This document shows positions 21,711 through 35,282 of a DNA stretch of 64,000 nucleotides, one piece after another. Position 1 is the first letter of the stretch. Each line of letters opens with the position of its first letter. Origin of the DNA: Burhinus oedicnemus (taxonomy: Eukaryota; Chordata; Aves; Charadriiformes; Burhinidae). The translations under genes and the position numbers were made by a program. The stretch spans positions 383,115-447,114 of the forward strand of contig VFFE01006834.1 of assembly GCA_008921705.1 (NCBI GenBank), in the 5' to 3' direction. The notes beneath the pieces were generated by a model that saw nothing but the letters and a program-made list of their open reading frames with translations, was not told where the DNA came from and did no database searches.

Positions 21711-24137
21711 GTTAGATTACAGAGGCACCAGCGTGAGAATTAACAGCAAAAGCTGGTAAGTAAAGTTTGAGGAATTGCTAATCTCTGTTTTATGGCTCTC
21801 TCCAGAAAGCATTCAGCACAGGGCAGCACTCAGCAGTGATTGAGAACCCTTCCAGGGTCTCCTTCATCACATGACGTATTTCTTATCTGGCGGCTGCAGG
21901 TTCCCAAGGTCTCAGTCCATCCCGGTGTAGATTTTTCAGCTGTCATGTATCTTTCCACAGTTTACTAGATGATTTCTGTGTCATATCCGCTCACCCCCCA
22001 CCCCCTTTGTGGTAGCTTTGCAGTGTTACCTAAGACAGGACTCAAAGTGAAAATACCGAGAAGAATAACAGGGTCTTGAGGATATTGTGTTGGATACCAA
22101 CAGTATTTACCACCTATGTTTTTAGAGTGCATCCTACCATGGTCTTTAAAAGACGGTGTTATTCTGCATTGATGAAACATTTTTCCTGATGCAGCTGTAA
22201 TTAGGACTGTAGAGCATCCTTGAGGGCCAACCTGGCTCTCATTTAAATCAACAATGGCAGAACTGATCCCCTTTAAACCGTACTGCATTTGTGCTGCAGC
22301 ACCATGATGTATTTTGTTGTTTTCCCTTCCCTTAATGACAAAGGAGGAGTGAGAAAAATAAATAATGTTGTGGGGAGAGGAGGGGGTATTCGTCTTTGAA
22401 CAATGATGAAGATAAAGGTGGATAAGGAGGGCAATTTGTGAGTTTTATTCTCTATCCCACTTAATGGGCTGCAGTAATATAAAGAAATGGAGGTCTCAGT
22501 TAATCTTTATACTGTCTTCTTGTTTAGGAACTCAGCTACTTCAAATTAAAATTAGCCTTTTCCATCTTGCTGGAAAATGATACAGTTTCTTTGGTGTCCT
22601 TGTTTACTTTTCATTCATCTAGAGAAACAGAATTTCTCCCCCTTTTTTCGGCTCGGATGTTAAAAATAAAGGGATCACCTTTCTGCTTTCAGCTGCCATG
22701 GCGTAAAAAACACAGGAATGAGGAATAAATTTACCATGGTTTGAAGAAATCCTCTTCAAAAAACCGATAGGGAACATGACAGAGAGTTAGAGAGACCTCT
22801 CCCTCAGAAGAAGAGTAATATATATTTTATTCTCTTATTAATATTTCATTGGCAAGAAGGTCAAAATCTACATTTAAATGGAAATATTTAAAAAGCAGAA
22901 GCATAATATTTGACTATCTGGAGCTTTTATGGGTTAGAGAAAACCATAGGCTTGAACACATTGGTTCAAAATTCGTGGGGTGGGCTGGGAATTCCTTGTG
23001 AAATTTATACAGCAAAGGAATCCTCCATTTGCCTTCATCGACACCTCTGATAAAGGGTTTATGTTCTTAATACAGAGCTCCCTTTTAATTTAAAAATCCT
23101 TTTAAGTATGTCATGTCAGATAGAAAGGAGTCTTTAGATGAGATAGTCTGTCACCGCTTAGAATATTATCTTGGTAGATAGAGCGATCCATGGCCTGTGA
23201 CGATGCCGTGTTATTTCTTCAAGGGACAGGGGAGATGAAGTGCTGCTGTCTGGTGTCAGCACAGGCTGGGCTTTCGGGGGAGCCTGCCCTCCAAGTGCTC
23301 AGCGCGGGGGAGCGGGGCTCACCAGCGCTGCCTCTCGATCCGGCTGGACTTGTGGTCTCATCGCATACCTAATGCAGATCCCGTTTTGGGTGTGTGGGAA
23401 AATCTGTGTGATTTTTTTGGAGAGTGAAACCCATCTATCTGCACAGATAGGATCCTGTACATCACTTAAGTCAGGATATGAAGTGGCATGAAGGGTTCCT
23501 GCCTTCCACTCAGGGGCCGATTTCTAATGCACTCGCTTTTCAGTCCTAGTAGTTTTGGGTTTAACATCAGTGTCTTGGGGCTGAGATTCCCAGGCTGTGG
23601 CAGCTGTGCCACTAACCTTAGGAATGCTAACTCAAAGCAACACAAGAAAAGGAAATAAAAAGCTCAGCAGGGTGTATTTTCCTAATAAGATGGGGTTAAA
23701 AAAAATCAAATTTATCATCTTCTGCCCAGCAGAGAACTGCTCATGCCTGCACCCTGCTTTCATCTGAGAGGAGAGGGCCAGAGTGGACGGCGTCGCTGTG
23801 CCATGCACGGCCCTGCACGGAGCCAGCAGCTGCCGCTGGTCCTGCGGTTGCCTTTCTGTAATGGGCACATCATTCCCTGTCTGTCATGGGGACACCCCAA
23901 CAAGCGGAGCTGGGGAATCCCTGGCTTAAGGAGCACGGCAGGTGGCCCAGGAGAGAGAGCTCCGACTTCTGTCCCAGGGATGATGCTGATCCCTGGCTTC
24001 CCCACAGCCTGTTAGCAAGCGCGATGCCTTTGCCTTCGGCAGCAGCTGGAGGAGCAGCGTGCTCTGCAGAGGAGTGATAACATTGATTTGTTATTGGTGC
24101 AACAAAATTTGATCGAGTCCCGCTGCTGGGCAGAGAG
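21711..24137. other. AT-rich unassigned DNA
   Basis: No gene is recognised. The parts at about 22800-23100 are strongly AT-rich and could hold conserved non-coding sequence. The part at 23750-24080 is GC-richer, with several overlapping short frames on both strands that show no known motif. Confidence 0.6.
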
Positions 24138-24200
24138 TTGGTTTGGTTTGTTGTTGTTTTGGGTGTTTGTTGGTTTCTGTGGTTTGGTTTTGTTTTTTCT
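24138..24200. repeat. T/G low-complexity tract
   Basis: About 63 bases consist almost entirely of T and G in GGTTTGGTTT, TTGTTGTTTT and GTTTTGTTTTTT blocks. It is the complement of the A-run/C-step tracts seen elsewhere in the window. Confidence 0.8.
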
Positions 24201-27200
24201 TAAATCAGCATTGTATTGACTCGCAGCAGACCACTGAGTATTCATGTAATTTGGGCTTGCCTTGCCACCGCGGGTTTCCAGCACACCTGCGCCTCGCAGG
24301 CACGCGGGTGGTGGTTGGGAATGATACGGAGGAGCTCAGCGCTAGAGCCGGGTGCGATGGAGAGATGCTCTGCTGCTGCTTGACAGACTTGTAACCAGAT
24401 TCCAGTTTGTGCTGCGTTGCCCCTTCGTGTAACCCTATTAAAGAGCTGTAAATAGTAATATAAATGATGTTACAGTCATTTGTTTTGATGTATCTGAGCC
24501 TTTAATAAATCAGCTGCAGCTTGGTTAATAGGAATATGAGAGCGTGGTGTTTGTTGCCAGCAGCTGCTAGTAAATTACAATGCAGTCATCTGTTTTACAA
24601 GGGAATTAAAATGTTTGTTCTCTTGCTCCCTCTCCCTCTCGCTTTTTTTAGAGCATCAGAATTGTGCACAAGCCCCTGTTCTTTGCTCGGTGTCCTCTCT
24701 GCTCTTTTTACACCTGGCTGGGGTGGCAAGGCGTAAGGAGATAAGGTGTAAGAATCTCTCATCCGCAAGGAGATCCGAGTCATTGCGGTGTGTCGGCTCC
24801 ATATTCCAGCATTGCTGTGTGTGTATCCTCCAAAACAATGGTTGTTGCATTTGATTTTGCTTGGGTAACAATTTCTCTCATGGGTTGTCAGCAGCATTTG
24901 ATCCTGGGACCTACAACACGGACCTTGAAGAGCTGAGCTGAAGAAGTAATTTCCTTAGTGGGCAGTTATAACAGCCTGGTTTTGTGTCTGGACCCGCCAC
25001 GCACAGTGCCAGCCTGATATGCTTGCCTGGCCCGAGGCGTTTTCCAGGCTTTAGGACTGTCTGGAATGGACTCGGGGCTGATTATATGTCTGGTGTTACA
25101 GATGTGTCAGTCAAAATGAATTACTCGTTTCAGTTTCCTTTATAGGTTGTGATCAGAACCGAGTGCTTATAGCCACAGTAGGTTGGGATAACGTATACGT
25201 GCGTGATTGTTTTAGCAAGATCTCTGCTAGTAACTGGCTGAGTTGAGGAAAACATCAGAATGCAGAGAAGCCTCTTGTCGTGACTTTGAGGATTTTCATA
25301 AGCACTTCCCCACCAAAAGGCTATCGTACAGTCACAGCCACCCTCTGTGCTACATCCCTTTGCTCCATCCTCTCATGAAGAAGTTGCGTGGAATGTTTCA
25401 AATTTCAGTATTGCAAAATTAATCTCATCTTTCACTGCTGTGCTTACCACTAGATAAACATGTAAATGCGGTCTGGGACTTGAAAGTTATCTGAATTAGT
25501 CAAAATAGCTCCTAGAATTCTATTGAAAACTTGTGATTTCTTTTTTTCGTGGAGGATGGTTTGGCTGTGCTTTTTATATCATAAAATGTTTCCATACTGC
25601 AACGTGGTGGTAGTTTCCTCTGTCACTGCAGCTGTGTAATAATTCATGTAGCTAGACCCAAAATGACATCAGGTTTGACAAATATTGCAAGTACAATGCA
25701 ACATAGAAGCTGGGTTCTCTGTTTTCTGAATTTTTTTCCTGGCTTTCAGCAATACCCGCATTTCCTGGCATGACAACATGTAGTGCTGAGCAGGAAACAG
25801 CTACATCTTTCTGGAGGCGTTTGCGTTAACGAAAATTATCCCCTGGCAAAGAAGAGCAGTCTCACCTAGGCTTTGCTTTGGGCTTGGGGTTCAAGCAAGT
25901 GTTCCCAGTGTCCACACACAGCTGGAGGAAATGCTTCAGTGCACAGCTTTAGTTTAACTGGAGCAGTTGGTATGTCCTTTCTCAGTTTAAAGGCTCTAGG
26001 AAGGAACTGTACTGGACACGTTTCTGCAGGTGAACGCTAACGTTGCTCTCACAATCTGTGCACTGGGAAGTGTGTGCAATCCAAGGATAACATCACAAAT
26101 CTATGCAGCCTTATCTTTATTTATTGATATTTTAAAGGAGAAATTATCGCACTTGTTGACATAGATACTGTTCCTTGGAGACTGATTATTAATGCTTGTG
26201 TTTATGTCTTGTGATCTGCCTTAGAAGAACCTCTTTGGTTTCTGAGGGTGATTTTCATGCAAGGTTGCACTTTGTAATACATTTGAGATCTGATTTGGAG
26301 AAATAAACCTTGTTATATTAGTATGACTAGCTTTTGTCAACTCCCAAACAAAGGTTTTGTGGAAGGTGACATTGCTCAACAGATGAATGCCTTGAATATT
26401 TGATCCAGTGACCACTTACATCCACATTGTGGTGGTGGTCTTTTATTTTATTATTAGTGTTTTTATTTCCATTTTAACAATAAATGTATTCTACTCAAAA
26501 ATCAGTCAAGCCCAAAGCAGTAACACGCTTAATCACATGTTCATGTCATAATGAAGACTGTGAATTTTAAGAATGCATGTGTGCCTGCTGTTGATACCTT
26601 TTGAAAGTGAAATTCCAGCATGGAAAAATGATTTATTAATAAGTAGCAACGGAATTTTAAAGGGGCAAAGATTTCCGCTGTAGCTCTCTGACAGAGGCCA
26701 TCTTGGTTTCCCTGCTGAAGTCGATGGCTGAAATCCTGCACACACCGGTGGTATAGAACAAATCTCATAGCAGAGCTTTGTTTTCTTTTCGCTGACCGGC
26801 TTGACTCTGCATCATTAAATCTAAAACTGCTTTCCTGAAATCAGACTGAGGCCTCGCTCTTGTAATGAGACTTGCAGTTTGCACGTTCTGGTGAGCCAAG
26901 ACGGTCTCCAGCTTTTACTCCACTACACTGTAAAAAGAATATTGTTGTACCGAAGTTCGTTGGAGGCAGGTTGCAGTATGTTTTTAAGCCCAAAACCTAG
27001 TGAGATTTTTACGGAAGGTTTTTGTAATACATCGTCTCAATAAGGTATCTGGGGGAGTGGGTCACTCTCCTCGTGCAAGCTCCCCAGGTGGTTTGGCTGA
27101 CTTGCTGATGTTCTCCAGACACGCTTTACGAGCTCTGCCACAAATTTATAAGGGTGAATTAAAATGACTGTATTTCATGCTTCCATGGACTGGTGTTTTC

Positions 27201-27297
27201 TATTTAAAAGCCAAATGAGCATGGGCTGTGGTTTCTGAGGAGAAAAGCCCAAAGTATGGTTTCTAGATTAAATCAGTTCGTTGGGACAGTAACACAC
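24201..27297. other. Unassigned DNA, possible regulatory block near 24430-24560
   Basis: I see no supported gene. The stretch at about 24430-24560 is AT-rich, with ATAAATGATG and TTAATAAATCAGCTGC words, and has the look of conserved non-coding DNA. This can only be tested by alignment. Confidence 0.55.
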
Positions 27298-27348
27298 AAA
27301 GCGCCGCGCGCTGCGTGTCTGGCTGCCCGCGCTCGAGCAGCGAGCTGC
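27298..27348. other. Tight CpG cluster
   Basis: About nine CpG dinucleotides occur within 50 bases (AGCGCCGCGCGCTGCG, then CCCGCGCTCGAGCAGCGAG) inside otherwise CpG-poor DNA. It is far too short for a CpG island. It may be a GC-rich transcription-factor cluster or a locally unmethylated patch. No TATA box or promoter architecture is evident. Confidence 0.6.
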
Positions 27349-30300
27349 AGAGGTGTCCTGCGTGCTGGAAGGAGTCCTCCCTCTTGGGCTGCTTTGTTTC
27401 TGGTACCCGCTATGAAGAAGGGATGAATCTGCAGTGCGATTCCTGCCTGCCTGTGCTGTGATAAAGACAGTGGTTGAACTGAGACTGAATATTTGCTTCA
27501 TTCTGCTACCTTCACAGGCAGTTTCTCTTTTTGCATTATGCTGTACTTACCCTGGAGTGCCTGCCCACTTGAGCTGCGAACAAAAGGCAGCCTCTGCTGG
27601 CTCTTGTCCCCCTCCTGTAAAGAGCTGCTGCTGAGACAGTCTTGTGAATCTCTTCCAAACTGGTGTCACCGTGAAGCTTTTCCTCTCGTTTAAAGTGTGG
27701 AGGTGGTTGTTTGCCTTTTCCTGCTGTTGTATTGAGTGGAGCAGGGACGCTGTGTATGTGCCTAAATGATTTTCTGTGTGCGGGATCGAATGCCCAGCAG
27801 TGTACGCTTGTTTGAATGAAGGCACGTGCGGTAGCAGTCCATGGTCCTACGGCAGGGCATCGCCTGCTCGCTCTGTCCCACAGTTTGCTTGTGGTTTTGG
27901 CAGGCTTAGATTTTTATCAGTGCTCTGGAAGGAAGGGTCACAAGCAGGCTGCAAAGAGAATAAATGAACCAAAACCAAAGTGGGAAGCTACATGAGTCTG
28001 TATTAAAAATAACGATAAAGACAATCTATAAGCATGAAATCTCTCAACAGAGACATGAAAGTTCTCATCTGTAACTCCTGCGTGTCTGTAAAGGGATCTA
28101 TAAAGCATCTGGGCAAGGGACGCGAAGGGGAGGCAGAAGCAATTGCCACGTGCACGTCTGCTTTATGCTGTCTCCAGGACTCTCTGTAGTCACCTAGTGA
28201 GATTGTGCTAAGGAGAGGGAGTTCAGGGAACATGTCCAGTGCACTGCTGTGGTTGCGTCTTGTCTTTGCTATGCCCTTGTCACGCTCGGATTTCTCAGTG
28301 TAGCTGTTACCCACCGCTGCTGACTTGCGCTGGTCTGGCTTCATCCACTGATACTCTTGACTGGGCTTTGAGGCCCAGCGGGGAAGTGCCAGCGCTGACA
28401 GCGGTGGCTTGTCACTGGAGACCATGAGATAGGAGGAATATCAAACTGCAAAGGTTCTTTGAGGTAAATGCACCTTTGGGCTTTGATGGTTCTGTCACAG
28501 TCTTTGAATTTGGGGGACCCATCTCTCGATGTATAGTGCCTGGCAGCAATGCAGCGCGGTCAGGAACTGCCGTGGGAAACGCTTGAATAACCAACACGTG
28601 TTACTGGGTGCGTTAATGCACTCCTCCAGCCCTGGGAACTACAGTGCTGGGGTCTGCCTCTGTCAGCTGGAGATTATCTGCAAATAGCATCTCTTAAGTG
28701 ATCTGAGTAAAAACTCAATCGCTGTGCTTAAAAGAGTAATGTCTCTGTAAACAGGGATGCTCTCCGACAACGGCAATGAACTCTGAGATAACTCACTGAT
28801 GATCAGTGCTTTACAGATTAATGTTGTCAGGTAAATGGGATTAGAATTACATTCTTGGAGTAGTTTACGTTGTGGCACTTTCAATTTACATTCATTTCAG
28901 GTCAAGGTAACTTTTCTCTATCCTGTTGCCGAAGGGCAGAGAATGGGAAGCCAGTCTCTGGCACCCCAGTTCTTTGTGCATCCTGTGTTCCAAGACAGAT
29001 TGCTGGAAATAGTTTTTCCATGAGCTTGAATAAATCAGACTTAATGTATGAAGACTTGAAATGCATTTTCTAGGCTGTAGGAATATATATTTTGTAACAG
29101 ATGCCATACAAATGCCTTGTGTCCTGTAAAAATATATAGACATTTTGAATGTGATGGGAAATTGCAATTTATAAGAGCATCAAGATTCTTCAAGCCAAAA
29201 AGCTACAGACAGTTGTAAGAAAGATTGTCTTGTCTGTCAGTGCAAATGCTATTATACAACTGAATCATAACTGGCTGCACTTGACTAGCTGTATCTGAAC
29301 TTCTGTCAGCTGTTACAGACAACTCTATTCTCTTTGTAGGGTTTTTTTTCCTTCCCCCTGGGAACTCAGCTGAACTTGCTTTCATATGGAGATCTCTGCT
29401 ATGGCTAGAGCATTTTGTTTAGGTATTTAAAGTGTTTCTATTTGCTGCATTAAGACTTAGTGGAAAACTTGTCCTGTGTAATCTCAGATCTGACTGATAG
29501 AAATCAGCTGTGCTGGATGGTGGTGGCTTCTGTTCCTCAGCTTTGAGCACGGATGGGACAGTTCTGTTGAAATACCTGAATCCTGCCCCAAGACTTCAGC
29601 TAAAATCAAGCATACTTGCTGAGTTTCCAGGAAAGGTGGTTAATGCTCTAAATTTTGTGTAGCTTTGAGGCTGGTTTCCACTGACTGTTGAAACACAGGC
29701 AGGATGTCCTCTGGTGTTGGGAGGGGTTTTTTTCATTGAAACTGTGAGCTGGAACTAAGAAACTGTTTAATCTAGCGTGGAACATTTTCTGGCAAGATTC
29801 CCAACCCTGTTAAAAGTGACATGAGTTGGGCATTTTGACTTAAATTCAAAATTTCCACCAGCTTTCAAGAAGCCTAAAAGCAGGTTTTGACAATGGCTGT
29901 CCCTGTAACGCATTCATATGACTTCAAAACAGGTGATGTGGGTATTCCTTGGGCTTCCTGTCCTAGAAGAATGAGGTCATTTTAGTTGGTGTTTATTAGC
30001 ATGGTGTTAAGCCTGAATGTCACTGAGAAAAGGTAAGAGAGCTGAATAGCTTGGCTGGAGGTGTAGAAACTGGCCCCGTATCCAGGGCCAGCTAATACAA
30101 TCAGTATAGCTGGCAGAGCATTGAAATCAAAGTTGTATTTTAAACATCACACCAACCAACTTGACTCCTCATGGTTCTTCCTTGTAATCTTACTTTTTAT
30201 TGCAAATTAGCCCATCAAAGCTATCTACAAGTAGCTGCAGTGGAGTATATCTGTGCATTTAAATACAGGATAGCCATCTGAACTGCAGTAATTGCATTGT

Positions 30301-30623
30301 AGTAGTCTGGTTGAACAATTTAAATATCATAAATCTTTCTGTCAATGTAAGAATGCTTTCTTTCTGTCATCCAAAAATCTGCCCTTTTCCCCCCTTTTCT
30401 TTTAAGCAAGTGGTTGCTGTGAAGTCTACTATTGAAGTGCTGAGGTTAGAGGGCTCAGCTGTATGACAAGTTGGTGGTTAGATGCCAGGGATAACATGCT
30501 TTCAGAAACATTCTTTGGAAATTTAGTACGTGAATAGTGTGGTTGAAATAAAAACATGTTTGTTAGCTAAAAGCAAAGCCTGCCTTGGAAAAGGAATAAA
30601 TAATGACAGAGTGTCAAAATATT
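27349..30623. other. Unassigned non-coding DNA
   Basis: No repeat family is recognised. The 140-codon minus-strand frame at 28003-28425 has no recognisable domain and no splice support. Confidence 0.6.
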
Positions 30624-30658
30624 AAAAAAAAAAAAACCAACAAACCAACAAACAAAAG
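30624..30658. repeat. A-run with CCAAC steps
   Basis: A 13-base A run passes into CCAACAAACCAACAAACAAAAG. It could be the decayed poly-A of a lost insertion or a degenerate microsatellite. No element body is recognisable next to it. Confidence 0.8.
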
Positions 30659-30844
30659 TTCCTGTAAATAGCATTAAAAAGTTCATTGACAAATATTTGA
30701 CATGTGTTTTGTGCTGTGTCAACATTAGTTGAAACTCCTGGTATGTTTACCTTTGGTAATACTGTTGTTTTTCCCTTAAGTAGGTTATTTATTTTTAATG
30801 AAACACAAGTAATGAGACCAAGGAATTTCTGTCTACCCTTCGTG

Positions 30845-30863
30845 CCCCCCCTCCCTTCCCCCC
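30845..30863 (-). other. G-quadruplex motif (minus strand)
   Basis: On the plus strand C7, T, C3, TT, C6 gives four C-triplets with loops of 1, 1 and 2. The minus strand therefore carries a canonical short-loop G4 and the plus strand a matching i-motif. It is isolated within AT-rich DNA. Confidence 0.7.
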
Positions 30864-31387
30864 GCATCCTTAGGAGAGAAGGCTTGCTTGCTAATTGTGA
30901 TCCAAAATGACAAAGTAAAGGAAGACTATAAAAGCCATTTTTAACTCCCAGGAAATACTGCGAGCATCTGAGTGCAAGTGTTCTCAGTGTAACAGCACAG
31001 CAGTAAAATTACATTGACCTCGTCAACTGTAACAGCTCTCGTTTAGCAGCTACTACTCCACTTAGCATGGTACCGTTCTGCAGTGATCATTATACTTTGA
31101 ACTTACGGCCTGACTTGTAGAGCAGTGGAGCACCCATAGCTTCTTTTGATGTGTGGGTGCTCAACAGACTATGAACGTTGAACCGTTACCGTTCAGAGCG
31201 CCTTTAACAGAGGACTTCAGAGTGCTGAGATTAACACCCACGTCGGAGGTCAGACCCCGAGCTGGTGGAGAAGCCCAGACTACTAACTCTTTGCCCATCG
31301 CTTTAATCGATAATCTGGAATCCAGGACTGCTGTGAGTGATGCGTTTGGGGGGGTGGCGGGAACTTAAAGGAAGAGAAAAAATGGTT
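30864..31387. other. Unassigned non-coding DNA
   Basis: No gene or repeat is recognised. A G7 run followed by TGGCGGG lies at about 31348-31361 and gives only three G-triplets. Confidence 0.6.
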
Positions 31388-31515
31388 ATGGACCAGAAAA
31401 CCTGGGAGTTAAGAGTGGAACGCTTAAATTCCATTCCTGGCTCTTCTCCCAATAACCATACGACACTGGACATGCCACTTATTCTCTATATGCCTTTGTT
31501 TGTCTTCTGTGAAAT
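31388..31515 (+). repeat. Fossil MIR SINE (plus orientation)
   Basis: AACCTGGGAGTTAAG, TTCCATTCCTGGCTCTTCTC, CACTGGACATGCCACTTATTC and GTCTTCTGTGAAATACAC are in MIR order ('CCTGGGTTCAAATCC', 'TCCTGGCTCTGCCAC', 'CCTTGGGCAAGTCACTTAACC', 'CCTCATCTGTAAAATG'). Short insertions and many substitutions show age. Confidence 0.55.
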
Positions 31516-34500
31516 ACACTTCAGTCCTTTTTTGTGGGTTTTTTCTTGTTGGGTTTTTTTTTTCTCTGCCTTTCTGGTGGCAAGCACTGAAAGCTTGAGG
31601 TTATAAAGCTGTTGTACCACAGAATTAAATGGCAGTTTTGTCCACGGATTTTTAAATCACCTGCAATTAGGGCATTCCCGCTCCTGTTCTAGCAATACAG
31701 AATTGTTCTAATTCACATGTTAATTTAATACAAATATTTTTTTAAAAAAGCATAAAAACATGGCATACTTATTTAGCCCTTATCATAGGCTGATTTGATC
31801 TGTCTAAAAGTCAAGTAGTGTTTTGAATTAGCTGACCACAGAAATGCTGTTCGTTGTCATAAGGCTTGTTTTAGCTTAATCCTTAATTTAAATAAAAAAA
31901 CTCTTAATTTTTCAATGTTCTGATTAAAAGACGCATTTTAATTCTGTAGCCATTAGGCATCTAACCCCAAAATATTTTACTTGGAGTCAATAAGTAAGAA
32001 TTGCTAAGTGATAAATATTTGACTTTCCTGAGGAAGACATTCATCGGCGTAGATTTTTATACTCTGATTTTCATTCCCTGTAACAGAGTTTATTATGCAG
32101 ATACAGACAAGTCTTTTGATAACAACAGTGGGAATGGTTCTGGTTTTACTCAAATTTTATTAGACTCTTTTTGAGCACTAATTCAGCTATAATCCCACAG
32201 TAGCAAATAGTTATGTAAGGGGCTGTGGTCTCCTGTGGGCTTATTATAGAGAGGGAGGTATGTCTTTACTTGGCATTACCGCATAGTTTAGCACTATTTC
32301 ATTCCCAGAACACTGGGGAGTTTGTTTCTGATTTAAAGGTATCGCTGCATTTAAATTTTGGGAATGGAATGGTTTTGAAAAGATACCGGCTTGAATATGA
32401 GGGTGGTTGTTAGCTGACTGTTGGCTGCTGCCAGTATTTAGTCTCTGTGCGTGTGGTTACCCATTTCCCAATGCACAGAGGCGATAAATGCAAATATCAA
32501 CATGTGATATTTTCCATTTACTCTGCCAAGTTGTAAACAAAGCTCTCGGTTGGATATGATCCCTTTTCAATAATAAAATATTTAAGAGCTACACAGAGCT
32601 TTTCATTTTCCCGGTGAAGTCAAGCTAGATCATGCCTGTTAGCATAGCCCTGGTATGGGACACAAAGACGTTGTCCCAGAAGAGTTTTTCCTTCAGAGAT
32701 GTTCCCCCATCATAAGCAGAGCTCCTCTTCCTCCAGCCAGATATGGAACTGAAAAGAAGAGAAAATGGTTTTGTGCTTCTGCAAACGTTTTTTCTGACAC
32801 ATCAAAATGTTACCATGCTGCCTTAGGACAAAAGAAAGAATATTCCCAACAAAATCTTGAAATGAAATTTTTTAAGACATTCCACACCCCTAAATAGCTG
32901 TTGCAGAAGCACAAAAAGAGGGTGGAAGCCCTCCACTCCAAAACACGTTGTAACTCTGGGCACCAGCTATTTGAACGAGAGCTGGAAAATCCAGTGTCAG
33001 TTGAGCTTTCTGCCCGACTTGAACCTCAGTCTCCTAAATCTTGGCTGACAGTCAGTTTTTGTGTTTGTTGGGTTGAGGGCTGCTTATAGGAGATATTTAA
33101 GTATTTGTCTTCCTCTGGACGTTTCTGTACTTAAATTCTCTCAGAATGTCCACGTGGGAAGTGGTGGTTACCTCCAGCCTCATTGCCCGCTGATCCTTTG
33201 TGGGGAACAGGGTTGCGTCTTGTGCTCACCTGGATGAGATTAAAATAAAATATAAAGTATTTTTCTCTAAGACCGGCAGTCTGAGGTGGATACGTGTCTT
33301 CATGCAAAATTATGCTAGAAACTAGGCAGTTTGTTTTCGTCCTGTCCCTGGTAGTTGAAGCCAGTCCTGCGCATTCCAGTGAGCTTGACTGGAACTAGCT
33401 CCATCCAGGGAGCACCCACCAGCAGTAGTTTTTGATAGCGAATACAGTTTTTCATGGGAATTCCTGCACAGCCGTATTAGAGCCGTACTAACCCAAATTT
33501 AGGAAGCCTTGCTGCTGTGCCTGTGAAATACTGTTACCTCCTGTTTCTGTCTCGAAGATGGGGTAGCTGAAAATACTTTATTATCACAACTTTATTTGGG
33601 CTCATCTAAACAGAGAAATTAGTAGGAATAAAAAAAAAACCAACCCTTTGAAGTTGAAGCAGAGTATTTCTTATTAATTTTAATCGTCTTTTTCTGGGAG
33701 TAAGAAAAGCTTATTCCATAATAGTTTGGTTCTATTTCTGAAGTGGTTTTAGTTAGCTCAGTATAAAGAACTTTTATTTTGAGTAAAATAGTCTCCTCGG
33801 GGAATTAGTGGGGAATAGCAATTCAGGAATAAGTGCCTGTGTAGACAGCCTCTCTCCCCTTTAGTTATTTACTTTTTTTTAAGCCCCAATCTGCAGGATC
33901 ACATCTGCATGCCTATTTAAAACATCATTTCCTTTGCACAGAAGCACTACTATGGCTAAAATTTAATTCTGATATTTAACTGAATGAAATTGCTTGCAGA
34001 TGACTGTTTGAAAGAGAAACAAACCACGTCCTTGTGTGCTGCTGCACTTCAGAGGATTTGCGAAATACTATACTAATGCAAAGAATGTGAACCCCTCTCT
34101 GAAAAATCTGACTGAATAGTTTGATTTTAGTAGTTCAAATTATACCAGTGCGTTTTTCTTTAAAAATCATGTCTTGTTATTGTTGTCTTACAAATAGCAG
34201 CCAGCAGAAATTGCAGAGAGCAAATTTATCCAAAAAGTAGTACCGTCTTTTGGTTAGATTTCATAGTGAACCTACCACAGCGTCTACTCTGACACTGTTT
34301 CAGGGACAGACAAAAATTGCCGTGAAATATTTCAGAAATACTTGCAATGAAAACTAAGAATTTTTCATATATTATGTGTCTTTATGTGACTGAAAATGCG
34401 TTACATCTAAGAAGTTGGACTCAACTAGGAGCTGCAGAATAAGCCGTGCCGGTCCACTCCGAACCACACGTGAATCACATTACCTACATGGATGAGAACA

Positions 34501-35282
34501 GTTTTCTTTCAGACGGGTGCAGGAGGGAGAGAAGGTATGATGGGAAGTCATTCCAAGTCACTTGGCAAGCCTTTGGCGCCAAGGATGCTTTAATTCACAA
34601 AACACTCTGGTTTTTACATCTTCACTGATACCTGATGTAGATTTTGAAATTGTTTGCCTGCAGTTCAGGTTGTGTGAACTGCCCTTCCCCACATCTACCG
34701 TACTATACAGCTTGTATTCTCAGAGCTACTCTGTTAACATTTATATTTTTAAAAAGCAGCAGCTCCACGAACTGCCTGTTTGTGTCCCTGTGCTTGGTTT
34801 CGCTGCTGACAGTGAAGGGGGTGCAGATATGTTAGAAGAGAGGGGGAGCGGGCTACTGTAGCATTGCTGCTGTGTGCCTCCCTCTGCTCAGTTCACGCAG
34901 GACCGGCAGGGGTGTGGGGCTGAAGTTGTCTCTTCCTGAAGCTTCGCAGGGCTTCCAGCATGAGCAGAAGCTGGCACCTCTTTGCAGTTCGCATGGTTGG
35001 CAGGTACGTGCCAGCAGTGCCTATCTGTTTGGCTGTAGCCGGAAAGGCGCAGTGGGACATACATCAGCGTTTTTTTCATTTGAGGAGTTGCAGTTTTCCT
35101 TCCCAGCATCTCTGTGACAAAACCTGGTGGTGTTTTCTACAGAGCGAAGTGAAGAAATCCAGAACAGGCGGGTTAAATGGTTATGCCAATGCACTGTTTT
35201 AACCCTGTTGTAGTCTAACCTCATCCCCTGTAGAGCCAGACAAAGCAGGCGCTGCTGTGAAGCTTTGGCATTTTCCAGTCTA
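31516..35282. other. Unassigned non-coding DNA
   Basis: This is AT-rich over most of its length. A T-rich pyrimidine stretch lies at about 31530-31566 and an A-run with CCAACCC step at about 33630-33645. Short frames between 32225 and 33089 and between 34446 and 35329 show no domains. No dispersed repeat is recognised. Confidence 0.6.

Noticed and set aside
28003..28425. 140-codon minus-strand open frame
   Set aside because: No domain was recognised and there is no evidence for exon boundaries.
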